Below are positions 51,819 through 61,301 of a stretch of 64,000 nt of DNA, piece after piece (position 1 is the first letter of the stretch; each line of letters starts with the position of its first letter). Both the position numbers and the translations under genes were made by a program. Origin of the DNA: Paraburkholderia bannensis NBRC 103871. GTDB taxonomy: Bacteria; Pseudomonadota; Gammaproteobacteria; Burkholderiales; Burkholderiaceae. The notes below the pieces were generated by a model. The model saw only the letters and a program-made list of their open reading frames with translations, ran no database searches and was not told where the DNA came from. Where the stretch lies: the NCBI RefSeq assembly GCF_000685015.1, contig NZ_BAYA01000002.1:1-64000 (forward strand), written 5' to 3'.

Positions 51819-53065
51819 GGGCGCGCCTTGCCGGCATCGTGGAGCGCGCCGGCCGCACGCCGCGCGTGTCGGGCAAGCCCCGCCGCGACGAGCAACAACA
51901 CGACGACCGCCGCCGCCAGCGCGCCCGAGGCACGCGGCGAAAGGGCCACCAGCCACGCACTCGCATCGTCGTCGCCGAAGCGCAGCGCGTAAGCCCATTG
52001 CACCGCCAGCACCAGCGCGAGCGTGCCGCAAGCCGTCGCGAGCGCCGCCGTCGTCCAGTACGCACGGCAACGCCGCCAGCCGTGCCGCGTCAGCGCCGCG
52101 CGCTGACTGGCTGCGAGCCCGGCGAGACCACCGGGCGCGGCCAGCACGACGGCGATGAAGAACAGTCCGACGTAGAGCATCCACGCGCGCGACACGCTCG
52201 CCACGCCCACGCTGAACCCTACCCACACGAGCGCGCCAAGCACCGGGCCGAAGAACGACGCCGTCCCGCCCGTCACCGTCGCGATCAGCACGCCCGCCGA
52301 GCGCGTCATGCCCACGCTTTCCGCTGCGGCGAGTTCGACGTTGATGAGCGCGAGCGTGCCGGCAACCCCCGCGAACGCCGATCCCAGCACGATCATCATT
52401 GCCCTCACGCGCGCGGGCGATGCGCCGAGCGCGGCGGCGCGCACCGGGTTGTCGCGCACGGCGTTGGCAAGTCGCGCATAGGGCATCCTTGAGACCGCAT
52501 GGATCGCGATGCTCGCCACGAGACACCAGAGCGCGATCAGGCAGTACGCCTCGCGCTGCGGCCCGAATGTCCAGCCTGCGATGGCTGGGCCGCTCGCACG
52601 GTCGATGGCGACGCCCGCCTCGCCGCCGAACCAGTCCGGCAGCGCCCACGCCGCAGCGGCAACCAGTTCGCCGATCCCCAGGGTGATCATCGCGAAGGCC
52701 GTGCCCGCCCGGCGCGACGCGATGAGCGCCGTCAACACGCCGACGGCTGCGCCCGCCGCACCGCCCGCTAAAGGCAGCAGCGGCAGCGGCAACGCCGCAT
52801 GATTGAACACCTGCGCCGCCGCCAATGCGCCAAGGCCCGCAGGCGCGGCATGGCCGAACGAAAGCAGGCCGGTCTCGCCGAGCAGCAGGTTGTAGGAGAG
52901 CGCAAAGACGATCATCGTCGCGGCCTGAGCGAGGCCGGCAAGCAGCCAGCCTTGCGGGACGCCCACAGGCGACAGCCACGCCGATACGAGCGGCGGCGCG
53001 ACCAGCAGCGCCGTCAGTGCCAGCCACGGTGCAACACGCCACGTCGTGCGCACACGAGCGTTCAT
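51815..53065 (-). CDS. livM: LIV-type ABC transporter permease, LivM-like
   Basis: 416 residues from ATG 53065 (MNARVRTTW), 2 bp after the LivH-like gene. About ten transmembrane segments; the coupling-loop block MPYARLANAVRDNPVRAAALGASPARVRAMMIVLGSAFAGVAGTL near residues 188-232 and TGGTASFFGPVLGALVWV near 253 identify LivM. Beyond the usual end (around residue 320) it carries about 95 additional residues with two more hydrophobic segments and a basic tail, an extension I do not recognise. The stop overlaps LivG (ATGA). Confidence 0.9.
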   Translation of the reverse strand: MNARVRTTWRVAPWLALTALLVAPPLVSAWLSPVGVPQGWLLAGLAQAATMIVFALSYNLLLGETGLLSFGHAAPAGLGALAAAQVFNHAALPLPLLPLAGGAAGAAVGVLTALIASRRAGTAFAMITLGIGELVAAAAWALPDWFGGEAGVAIDRASGPAIAGWTFGPQREAYCLIALWCLVASIAIHAVSRMPYARLANAVRDNPVRAAALGASPARVRAMMIVLGSAFAGVAGTLALINVELAAAESVGMTRSAGVLIATVTGGTASFFGPVLGALVWVGFSVGVASVSRAWMLYVGLFFIAVVLAAPGGLAGLAASQRAALTRHGWRRCRAYWTTAALATACGTLALVLAVQWAYALRFGDDDASAWLVALSPRASGALAAAVVVLLLVAAGLARHARRAAGALHDAGKARP

Positions 53066-53067
53066 CG

Positions 53068-54006
53068 TCAGGCGTCCTCGCCGCGCTGGCCGAGGAGGCC
53101 CTGCGGGCGCACGGCGAGCATCGCGACCAGCAGCAGATACGGCAGCATCGGCGCGATCTGCGCGAGCGTCAGCGCGCTCCACGCGGGCGCGAGCGTCACG
53201 CCGAGCCTGGTCGCGAGCGAGCCGAACGAGACGTCGCTCGCCACCGCGAAGGTCTGCAGCCACCCCACCGCCAGCGAAGCGGCAAACGCGCCGCCAAGCG
53301 AGCCGAGCCCGCCCGTCACCACCACCACGAACACGATCGAGCCGACCGATTCGGCCATCGCGGGTTCGACCACGAAAAGCGGCGCAGCCGCCGCGCCCGC
53401 CAGCGCGGCGAGCGCCGTGCCGAGCGCGAACACCAGCGTCTGCACGCGCGGCACGTCATGGCCGAGCGCCTCGACGGCCTGCGGATGCGTGAGCGCGGCG
53501 CGCACGATGAGCCCCGTGCGCGAGACGCGCAACGCCGCGAAGATCAGCACGAACATCGCCAGCGCGACAACCATCGTGAAGGCGCGGTAGCGCGAGAACG
53601 CCACGCCGCCGTAGGTGAAGAGCGCGCCGTCGAGCCATGCAGGCACGGGCGCCGCGAGCGGCTGGAACCCCCACGCAAGCTTGACCAGTTCGCCGATTGC
53701 CCAAGCCGCGCCGAAGGTCAGCAACAGCGCATTGAGCGGGCCGCCCGGACGCGCGCGGCGCAGCAGCGTGGTCTCGAATACCGCACCGGCCGCGCCCGCG
53801 ATCAACGGCGCGACCACCAGCGCCCAGCCGAACCCAAGCGTCCCCACGAGCGTCACACCCAGATACGCGCCGAGCATGTAGAAGCTCGCATGCGCGAAGT
53901 TGAGCACGCCGAGCATGCTGAAGATCAGCGTGAGACCGGCGGACAGCATGAACAGCAGCAAGCCGTAGCTCGCGCCGTTGAGCGTATCGATGACGAAGGA
54001 CTGCAC
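53068..54006 (-). CDS. livH: LIV-type ABC transporter permease, LivH-like
   Basis: 312 residues starting at GTG 54006. Eight or so membrane helices with the LivH signatures LNGASYGLLLFMLSAGLTLIFSMLGVLNFAHASFYMLGAYLG at residues 9-50, an EALGHDVPRVQTLVFALGTALAALAGAAAAPLF block near 182-215, and VTGGLGSLGGAFAASLAVG near 233. It heads the H-M-G-F order. No periplasmic binding-protein gene is adjacent or elsewhere in the window, so the binding protein must be encoded elsewhere; substrate (branched-chain amino acid, amide, urea or aromatic) is undetermined. Confidence 0.92.
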   Translation of the reverse strand: MQSFVIDTLNGASYGLLLFMLSAGLTLIFSMLGVLNFAHASFYMLGAYLGVTLVGTLGFGWALVVAPLIAGAAGAVFETTLLRRARPGGPLNALLLTFGAAWAIGELVKLAWGFQPLAAPVPAWLDGALFTYGGVAFSRYRAFTMVVALAMFVLIFAALRVSRTGLIVRAALTHPQAVEALGHDVPRVQTLVFALGTALAALAGAAAAPLFVVEPAMAESVGSIVFVVVVTGGLGSLGGAFAASLAVGWLQTFAVASDVSFGSLATRLGVTLAPAWSALTLAQIAPMLPYLLLVAMLAVRPQGLLGQRGEDA

Positions 54007-54028
54007 GGGCGGGCGTGCGCAGCGCGCG

Positions 54029-54511
<483 letters not shown>

Positions 54512-54591
54512 CGTGGTTTTGGGCGCGAGGTTCGGAAGCGGAATCGAAACAAAATCGAAACGGAATCGAAGCGTGGCGGAACGTGTCCGGT

Positions 54592-55122
54592 TCAGTCGCC
54601 CGGGCGCTCGACGAATTCGAACGGCAAGCCGCGCCGGCGCATCCATTCACCGAGCGCCTGCCCCGTGCCCGCGCGCCAGGGACGCAGCTTCGCGGGCTCG
54701 ACGAGCCGGTATTCGAGCAGTTCGGGCGAGAGCGCCACGGTGCCCGTCGCCTTCACGTGGTAGGCGATGATCAGTTCGTTCTTGCGAATGAATTCATAGA
54801 CGCCGATCAACTCGACGCTCTGCGCGTGCAGCGAGGTTTCCTCCAGCACTTCGCGCGCAATGCCCTCTTCCGGCGTCTCGCCGTTTTCGAGGAAACCCGT
54901 GATCAGCGCGAACATGCCTTCTGGCCACGCGGCGTTGCGCGCCAGCAGGATGCGCCCTTCGTATTCGACGATGGCGGCGACGACCGGCAACGGGTTGTTC
55001 CAGTGCACATAGCCGCAGACGGTGTCGGGGCACGCCATGCGAACGCGGCCGCCCTCGTGTTCGGGATCGGCGCGCTCGACGAGACGCGAGGCGCAACGCG
55101 GGCAAAACTGATAGTCGCTCAT
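54592..55122 (-). CDS. NUDIX hydrolase with N-terminal zinc ribbon
   Basis: 176 residues. Cys7, Cys10, Cys31 and Cys36 form a zinc ribbon (FCPRC ... CPDTVC), followed by GYVHWNNPLPVVAAIVEYEGRILLARN. The Nudix box is complete at about residues 76-98 (G-F-L-E-N-G-E ... REVLEET), with the catalytic glutamates present. Its layout resembles the short NudC-like/ADP-ribose group but it is shorter than NudC (NADH pyrophosphatase), so the nucleotide-diphosphate substrate is unsettled. It precedes the thioesterase gene by 80 bp on the same strand. Confidence 0.92.
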   Translation of the reverse strand: MSDYQFCPRCASRLVERADPEHEGGRVRMACPDTVCGYVHWNNPLPVVAAIVEYEGRILLARNAAWPEGMFALITGFLENGETPEEGIAREVLEETSLHAQSVELIGVYEFIRKNELIIAYHVKATGTVALSPELLEYRLVEPAKLRPWRAGTGQALGEWMRRRGLPFEFVERPGD

Positions 55123-55359
55123 GGATCGATGGAAGCCGCAGGAAGGCGCGAAGCGGCTATTTTAGTGCGCTATCGATGCCGGCGTGCGGGTCGCGCTTAT
55201 CCGGGGCGGGATAGTCGGCATAACGGCGCAGACAGCGCCAGGTCATGCCACCTCAAGACCTGACAATCGTTTACGTCTCAATTGTGCACGGCCTGGCGAC
55301 TTGTAGCGTTATCGGGCGAGGCAAATTTCGCCTGCTTTCGTCTATTTAAACATCGCATT

Positions 55360-55926
55360 ATGTTTTCTAAAAAACTGTTAGCCATCCTTATTACTTGCCT
55401 GACGTCGGGTATCACGCTTGCGCACGCCGACGACGCATTCACCACGCCGGCACCGGTTGCCGCGCCCCTGGCCGGTGCGAGCTTCGCGTCCAGCGGCAGC
55501 CTGTTCTCCGGCCCGTATGCGGGCTTCAAGGTGGGCGCGAACGTCTCGAACGCTTCGGGCGCGTACAGCAAGCCGACGCACACGACGGTTTTCCCGGGCT
55601 TCACGCTTGGCTATGGTTTCGATGTCGGTTCGCTGATGATCGGCGCCGAGGCATTCGCCGACCTCCATCACGGCTCGGCGACCTTCAAGGACGGCGGCTT
55701 CGACGCGAAGATCGGCATGCCGATCGGCCAGATCATGCCGTACGCACGCATGGGCCTCACGCTCGACTGGCCCGCCGCGCGCCCGCACTGGGGCGTGGGC
55801 GTCGAATACGCCGTCACGCGCAACCTGGGCGTGGCCGCGGAATGGACCGGCGACCACTCCAATTCGAAGAACACGAACTGGAACAACAACAGCTTCACGC
55901 TTGGCATGCACTACTACTTCCGCTAG
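55360..55926 (+). CDS. Small outer-membrane beta-barrel protein
   Basis: 188 residues from ATG 55360. The signal peptide MFSKKLLAILITCLTSGITLAHA is clear (cleavage near residue 23). The mature part has alternating Gly/aromatic beta-strands (YAGFKVGANVSNASG, FPGFTLGYGFDVGSLMIGAEAFADLHHG, MPYARMGLTLDW, WGVGVEYAVTRNLGVAAEW) and ends in LGMHYYFR, with the aromatic C-terminal signature recognised by the BAM complex. This is the OmpW/OmpA-N-like 8-strand class; function is unknown. It is preceded by AT-rich DNA (55325-55359) that is probably its promoter region. Confidence 0.85.
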   Translation: MFSKKLLAILITCLTSGITLAHADDAFTTPAPVAAPLAGASFASSGSLFSGPYAGFKVGANVSNASGAYSKPTHTTVFPGFTLGYGFDVGSLMIGAEAFADLHHGSATFKDGGFDAKIGMPIGQIMPYARMGLTLDWPAARPHWGVGVEYAVTRNLGVAAEWTGDHSNSKNTNWNNNSFTLGMHYYFR

Positions 55927-55981
55927 GCGTCGGCAGGCATGCTGCGCTTCGTGCCGCCCCGCCAAGGGGCGGCCTGGCGAC

Positions 55982-57235
55982 TTACCGGCCTGAGCGCCGC
56001 GTGCGCCACACCAGTCCCGCGGCGCCCGCGACCAGCGTGAGCGCCGCGAGCCACAGCGACGGCGAGAACGACCCGCTCGACGCCGCGAGCGGCGCGGCCA
56101 CCAGCGGCCCCAGAATCTGGCCGATGCCATAGGCGCCGGTCGCGTAGCCCATCAACGCAGCGGCATGATCGCCGCGCATGAGGCGCGCCTCGCGCATCGC
56201 GAATAGCGTGATCGCCGTGAACGGCACGCCGATCAACACGCTGCCCAGCGAAAAGCCCGCCGCGTTCGGCCAGACGATGCCCGACGCGATGCCCAGCGCC
56301 TGCAACACGTAGCACGCCGCCAGCAGCAAACGGTTGTCCCAGTGCAGCGGCAGACGCGCCGCGCACAGTGCACCGACGATCAACGCCGCGCCGAACATCG
56401 GCCAGAACAGATCCGGCCAGATCGTACCGGGCAACGCATGACGGGCGATCACCGGCAGGAACGTCGCGGTAATGATGTAGCCGAAACCGGGCACGCCGTA
56501 GAGCACGACGAGCCAGAAGGCGTCGGCGCGGCTTGCCGCGGGTGCGCTTTGCGCGCTGGCCAGATGCGGCGCGGCAGCCGCCTGATGCGCCGGATGCACC
56601 GGATGCGGCGTTTCCACGAACACCGGCCAGACGATCGCCACGATCAACGCGCACACGAGGCCGAAGCCAATCCACCCTGCCCGCGCGCCGAAGCCGCCCG
56701 CCGCGCTCACCAGCAATCCCGTCGCGACGATGCCGACGCCCGGCCCGGTGTAGATCACGCCGCTCCACGCCTGCGCGCCCAGTTGCGTGAGGCGCCGCAA
56801 GCCCCATTGCGACGCGAACACAAAGGTCGCCGCGCTGACCGCGCCCGCGACGAAACGCACGATCGCCCAGAGCCAGAAGCTTTGTGTGAGGCCCATCACG
56901 ATGGTCAGCAGCGCGGTGGCCGCCAGCCCGGCCCGCACGACGCGCGCGGGCGCGAATCGCAACGCCGCGCAGCCCATCGCGCCGACGAAGTAGCCTGCAT
57001 AGTTCAGCGACGCCAGCCAGCTGCCATGACGCAGGTCGAGGCCCCCGCCATGCAGCATCAGCGGCAGCAGCGGCGTGAACGCAAAGCGCCCAATGCCGAG
57101 CGCCGCGGCCAGCGCGAGCATGCAGGCGAGCGCTGCGCGGCGAGCTTCGTGGGGATGGTGGGCCGCCGGGGCGAACGACGCGTTGTCTCCGTTCGGGGCG
57201 GTCGGTGCATTCGGGCGAGAAGCGGTGTTATTCAT
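55982..57235 (-). CDS. YbfB/YjiJ-family MFS transporter
   Basis: 417 residues with twelve membrane helices after a 30-residue polar N terminus. The family signature is the first helix, LAAALGIGRFAFTPLLPLML near residues 42-61, with GSWLASLNYAGYFVGAMGC near 71. The substrate is unknown. It is divergent from the LysR gene at 57369 with 133 bp between, so that regulator probably controls it. Confidence 0.9.
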   Translation of the reverse strand: MNNTASRPNAPTAPNGDNASFAPAAHHPHEARRAALACMLALAAALGIGRFAFTPLLPLMLHGGGLDLRHGSWLASLNYAGYFVGAMGCAALRFAPARVVRAGLAATALLTIVMGLTQSFWLWAIVRFVAGAVSAATFVFASQWGLRRLTQLGAQAWSGVIYTGPGVGIVATGLLVSAAGGFGARAGWIGFGLVCALIVAIVWPVFVETPHPVHPAHQAAAAPHLASAQSAPAASRADAFWLVVLYGVPGFGYIITATFLPVIARHALPGTIWPDLFWPMFGAALIVGALCAARLPLHWDNRLLLAACYVLQALGIASGIVWPNAAGFSLGSVLIGVPFTAITLFAMREARLMRGDHAAALMGYATGAYGIGQILGPLVAAPLAASSGSFSPSLWLAALTLVAGAAGLVWRTRRSGR

Positions 57236-57368
57236 GATCGGCGGCTGGCACGGGGATAAACGGGGACAAACCCGGCATCGCGCACGACGCCGTCCCGAGT
57301 ATCTTAGTCACCGAAAACGTTCACGAAAAATGAATTATCATGAACCAATCCATCCCAAGGAGAGAATC

Positions 57369-58277
57369 ATGGAGCTGGCCGCGCTGGCGATCTTTCGGGC
57401 CGTGGTTCGCGAAAACGGCGTGACGCGGGCTGCCGCCAAGCTCAACCGCGTGCAGTCGAACGTCACCACGCGCATCAAGCAGCTCGAAGAGCAGCTTGGC
57501 ACGGCATTGTTCACGCGCGATGGCCGCCGCCTCGTGCTCACGCCCGCTGGGGAAACGCTACTGCCCTATGCCGAACGCCTGCTCGCGCTCGCCGACGAAG
57601 CACGCCACGCGCTCAAGGCGGGGCGTCCGTCCGGGCGGCTGCGCCTGGGCACGATGGAAAGCGTGGCGGCGAGCCGCCTGCCGGGCGTGCTCGCGCGCTA
57701 TCACCAGAACTGGCCCGATGTGACGCTCGAACTGGAGACCGGAACGACCGGCTGCCTCATCGAGCGCCTGCGCGAATTCGAAGTCGACGCCGCGCTGATC
57801 GCGACGCCGCTGGCGGGGCCGCCCGACCCCGAGGTGTTCGAATCCGTGCCGGTCTATCGCGAGGAACTGGTGATGATCACGCCGCGCGGCCATCGGCCGA
57901 TCCGCCAGCCGCGCGACGTCGCGCTTTCGACGCTCGTGGCGTTCGAGCGCGGCTGCGCGTACCGCAGCTATGTGGAGGCGTGGTATCTGGAGCACGGCAT
58001 CCGGCCCACCCGCGTGCTGGAGCTGGGTTCGTACCACGCGATCGTCGCCTGCGTGGCGGCGGGCGCGGGCGTGGCGGTCGCGCCGCGTTCGGTGCTCGAC
58101 CTGCAACGCAACGCCGACGACATCACGATTCACTCGCTCGGCGCGCTCGGCCGTATCGATACCTTGCTCGCGTGGCGGCGCGGCCATTTTTCGCCGGCGC
58201 TCGATGCGCTGAAATCGGCGCTGCTGGAGCATGCGCGCAGTGAAACACCGACGCGCGCCGAAACAGCCCCAGCGTAA
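57369..58277 (+). CDS. LysR-type transcriptional regulator, divergent to the YbfB transporter
   Basis: 302 residues from ATG 57369 with AAGGAGAG upstream; the longer open frame is antisense to the transporter gene. The DNA-binding region is at residues 1-60 (ELAALAIFRAVVRENGVTRAAAKLNRVQSNVTTRIKQLEEQLGTALFTRDGRRLVLTPAG), followed by a LysR effector domain. It resembles GltR/CynR-like local regulators controlling an adjacent transporter. The inducer is not inferable. Confidence 0.93.
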   Translation: MELAALAIFRAVVRENGVTRAAAKLNRVQSNVTTRIKQLEEQLGTALFTRDGRRLVLTPAGETLLPYAERLLALADEARHALKAGRPSGRLRLGTMESVAASRLPGVLARYHQNWPDVTLELETGTTGCLIERLREFEVDAALIATPLAGPPDPEVFESVPVYREELVMITPRGHRPIRQPRDVALSTLVAFERGCAYRSYVEAWYLEHGIRPTRVLELGSYHAIVACVAAGAGVAVAPRSVLDLQRNADDITIHSLGALGRIDTLLAWRRGHFSPALDALKSALLEHARSETPTRAETAPA

Positions 58278-58310
58278 GAACCCAACAAACGCTAAACACG
58301 CGCCAAAACA

Positions 58311-58342
58311 AAAAGGGCCGCTCTTTCGAGCAGCCCTTTTTT
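58311..58342. terminator. Bidirectional terminator between lysR and alaS
   Basis: AAAAAGGGC pairs with GCCCTTTTTT around a 15-nt loop that itself can pair partly (GCTC/GAGC). A-run on one side and T-run on the other serve both convergent genes. Confidence 0.85.
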
Positions 58343-58360
58343 ATCGGCAAGTCCGAGCGA

Positions 58361-60985
58361 TTACAGCTTCGCTTCGACCCAGCCCTTCACGCCTGCGAGT
58401 GCAGCCGGCAGGTTCGCCGGTTCCGTGCCGCCAGCCTGCGCCATGTCCGGACGGCCGCCGCCCTTGCCGCCCACCTGCTGCGCGACGAAGTTCACCAGTT
58501 CGCCGGCCTTGACCTTCTTGCTGGCCTCGGCGGTCACGCCCGCGATCAGGCTGACCTTGCCGCCTTCGACAGCCGCCAGCACGATCGCCGCGCTCTTGAG
58601 CTTGTCCTTGAGCTTGTCGACCGTTTCGCGCAGCGTCTTGGAGTCCGCGCCTTCGAGCGTTGCGGCAAGCACGTGCACGCCGTTGACTTCGATGGCCTGG
58701 CCCGCGAGTTCGTCGCCCTGGCTCGACGCCATCTTCGACTTGAGCGCGCCCAGTTCCTTCTCCAGCGCCTTGACCTGCTCCTGCACCTGGCCGATACGCT
58801 GCGTCAGTTCCGAAGGCTGCGCCTTCAGTGCCGCCGCTGCTGCGTTGATGCGCGCGTCGAGATCCTGCACGAAGCGCACGGCGTTGTCGCCCGTGATCGC
58901 TTCCACGCGACGGATGCCGGCTGCGACGCCGCCTTCCATCACGATCTTGAACAGGCCGATGTCGCCGCTGCGATGCACGTGCGTGCCGCCGCAGAGTTCG
59001 CGCGAGAAACCGAGATCCAGCACACGCACTTCGTCGCCGTATTTTTCGCCGAACAGCGCCATCGCGCCGCCCTTCACCGCGTCGTCGTACGACATGACGC
59101 GCACGATGCCCGGTGCGTTGGCCAGCACTTCCGCGTTGACGATCTGCTCGACGCGACGGATTTCGTCGTCGGTCATCGGTGCGTTGTGGGCGAAGTCGAA
59201 GCGGGTCTTGTCCGCATCGACGAGCGAGCCCTTCTGCTGCACGTGCGCGCCCAGCACTTCACGCAGCGCCTTGTGCATCAGGTGAGTCGCCGAGTGGTTG
59301 CGCTGCGTGCGGGCACGGCGGATCGCGTCGATTTCCGCCTTCACGACGTCGCCGACCTTGAGCGTGCCTTGCTCCAGCGTGCCGTGATGGCCCGACACGT
59401 CGGCCTGAACCTTGAGCGTATCGGCGACGGCGAAGCGGATGCTCGCGTTCGAGATCACGCCCTGGTCGCCGACCTGGCCGCCCGACTCCGCGTAGAACGG
59501 CGTGTGGTCGAGCACGACCACGGCGTCCTGGCCCGTCTTCACTTCGTTGACCGATGCGCCATCCACGTACAGCGCGACGACCTTCGCATCGTCGAAAGCG
59601 ATCTCTTCGTAGCCGTGGAACGTGGTCTTCGCGCCCGAGTACTCCAGACCCTGCGCCATCTTGAACTTGCCGGCCGCGCGCGCCTGCTCGCGCTGACGTG
59701 CCATTGCTTCGTCGAAGGCGGCTTCGTCGACGGTGACGTTGCGCTCGCGGCAGACGTCAGCCGTCAGATCCAGCGGGAAGCCGTAGGTATCGTGCAGCTT
59801 GAACGCGAGTTCGCCGTCGAGCGTCTTGCCGCCCTTCGCGTCCAGATCGGCCAGCGCGGTGTCGAGGATCGACATGCCGTGCTCGATGGTCTCGAAGAAG
59901 CGCTCTTCTTCCTGGCGCAGCACGTCCGTCACGCGTTGTTGCGCTTCGGCCAGTTCCGGATAGGCCGCGCCCATTTCGGCGACCAGATCGTTCACCAGCT
60001 TGTGGAAGAACGAACCCTTCTTGCCGAGCTTGTAGCCGTGGCGGATCGCGCGACGCACGATACGGCGCAGCACGTAGCCGCGGCCTTCGTTGCCCGGAAT
60101 CACGCCGTCGACGATCAGGAACGAGCACGCGCGGATGTGATCGGCGATCACCTTCAGCGAGTTGTTTTCCAGGTCGCTGATGCCGGTTTCGCGCGCGGCG
60201 GCCTTGATCAGGTTCTGGAACAGGTCGATTTCGTAGTTGCTGTGCACGTGCTGGAGCACGGCAGCGAGGCGCTCCAGGCCCATGCCCGTGTCGACGCACT
60301 GCTTGGGCAGCGGCGTCATGTTGCCTTGCGCGTCACGGTTGAACTGCATGAACACGAGATTCCAGATCTCGATGAAGCGGTCGCCGTCCTCTTCAGGAGA
60401 CCCCGGCGGGCCGCCCCAGATTTCCGGGCCGTGGTCGTAGAACACTTCCGAGCACGGGCCGCACGGGCCGGTGTCGGCCATCTGCCAGAAGTTGTCCGAC
60501 GCGTAGCGCGAGCCCTTGTTGTCGCCGATGCGGATGATGCGCTCGACCGGCACGCCGATTTCCTTCGCCCAGATGTCGAAGGCTTCGTCGTCTTCCTGGT
60601 AGACCGTGACCGTGAGCTTGTCAGCCGGCAGTGCGTAGACCTTGGTCAGCAGTTCCCAGCAGTAGTGGATCGCGTCGCGCTTGAAGTAGTCGCCGAACGA
60701 GAAGTTGCCGAGCATCTCGAAGAACGTGTGGTGACGCGCGGTATAGCCGACGTTTTCGAGGTCGTTGTGCTTGCCGCCTGCGCGCACGCTGCGCTGCGCG
60801 GTGGTCGCGCGCGAGTACGGGCGCGATTCGGCGCCGAGGAACACGTCCTTGAACTGCACCATGCCCGAGTTGGTAAAGAGCAAGGTCGGGTCGTTGCCCG
60901 GCACGAGGCTCGACGAGCGCACGATCGTGTGGCCCTTCGATTCGAAGAACTTGAGGAATTTCTCGCGGATTTCGGAGGCTTTCAT
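58361..60985 (-). CDS. alaS: Alanine-tRNA ligase
   Basis: 874 residues, full length. The class II catalytic core (residues about 1-245) shows [55 protein letters not shown] near 65-103 and [14 protein letters not shown] near 235. The editing domain contains the zinc-binding [11 protein letters not shown] near 565 and [13 protein letters not shown] near 665. The C-Ala domain ends with [12 protein letters not shown]. It charges tRNA-Ala and clears mis-charged Ser/Gly. Confidence 0.98.
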   Translation of the reverse strand: MKASEIREKFLKFFESKGHTIVRSSSLVPGNDPTLLFTNSGMVQFKDVFLGAESRPYSRATTAQRSVRAGGKHNDLENVGYTARHHTFFEMLGNFSFGDYFKRDAIHYCWELLTKVYALPADKLTVTVYQEDDEAFDIWAKEIGVPVERIIRIGDNKGSRYASDNFWQMADTGPCGPCSEVFYDHGPEIWGGPPGSPEEDGDRFIEIWNLVFMQFNRDAQGNMTPLPKQCVDTGMGLERLAAVLQHVHSNYEIDLFQNLIKAAARETGISDLENNSLKVIADHIRACSFLIVDGVIPGNEGRGYVLRRIVRRAIRHGYKLGKKGSFFHKLVNDLVAEMGAAYPELAEAQQRVTDVLRQEEERFFETIEHGMSILDTALADLDAKGGKTLDGELAFKLHDTYGFPLDLTADVCRERNVTVDEAAFDEAMARQREQARAAGKFKMAQGLEYSGAKTTFHGYEEIAFDDAKVVALYVDGASVNEVKTGQDAVVVLDHTPFYAESGGQVGDQGVISNASIRFAVADTLKVQADVSGHHGTLEQGTLKVGDVVKAEIDAIRRARTQRNHSATHLMHKALREVLGAHVQQKGSLVDADKTRFDFAHNAPMTDDEIRRVEQIVNAEVLANAPGIVRVMSYDDAVKGGAMALFGEKYGDEVRVLDLGFSRELCGGTHVHRSGDIGLFKIVMEGGVAAGIRRVEAITGDNAVRFVQDLDARINAAAAALKAQPSELTQRIGQVQEQVKALEKELGALKSKMASSQGDELAGQAIEVNGVHVLAATLEGADSKTLRETVDKLKDKLKSAAIVLAAVEGGKVSLIAGVTAEASKKVKAGELVNFVAQQVGGKGGGRPDMAQAGGTEPANLPAALAGVKGWVEAKL

Positions 60986-61174
60986 GGCGTGCTGTATTTA
61001 CCTTCGGGGCGTCAGTGCTGAATCTTGTTTGATCGCGGAAACGCGCGGTTCGCACGGTTTCCAGGATGCTGAATCGACCGATTATACGGGATCGCCGCAC
61101 GCTCGCGGCGGCGCGCTAGGCGTGCTTTGTACGCTTGCGACAGTCGTCCGGATGGATAGCGCTAAAGGCTATAT

Positions 61175-61191
61175 GTTCCGCTATGCGGAAC
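61175..61191. promoter_or_regulatory. GTTCCGC-TAT-GCGGAAC palindrome, IclR-like operator
   Basis: Perfect 7-3-7 inverted repeat 13 bp upstream of the TTGACA -35 box of the CaiB-type gene. IclR-family regulators of CoA and aromatic catabolism commonly use TTCCG...CGGAA sites; no IclR gene is in the window. Confidence 0.5.
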
Positions 61192-61204
61192 CATGTACCG
61201 AAAT

Positions 61205-61235
61205 TTGACACGCCGCAGGGTGAATCGCTTAATAT
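61205..61235 (+). promoter_or_regulatory. Promoter of the CaiB-type CoA-transferase gene
   Basis: Consensus TTGACA -35 with TTAATA 18 bp downstream (or TAATAT at 19 bp), 67 bp before the ATG. Confidence 0.55.
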
Positions 61236-61301
61236 GGCCCGAACGGCCGCCCGCTGCGCGCGTTGGCGAGCCAGACCTAAAACGACATTGGAAGACACCG
61301 C

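Larger units (their letters stand above)
60986..61301. other. Divergent intergenic region alaS / CoA transferase
   Basis: 316 bp, no gene. It carries the palindrome at 61175-61191 and the probable promoter TTGACA (61205-61210) with a -10 around TTAATAT (61229-61235) for the CoA-transferase gene. Confidence 0.6.

Noticed and set aside
51819-53042. N-terminal extension of the LivG-like frame
   Set aside because: It reads through the LivM permease in another frame. LivG homology starts at ATG 51818, which overlaps the LivM stop.
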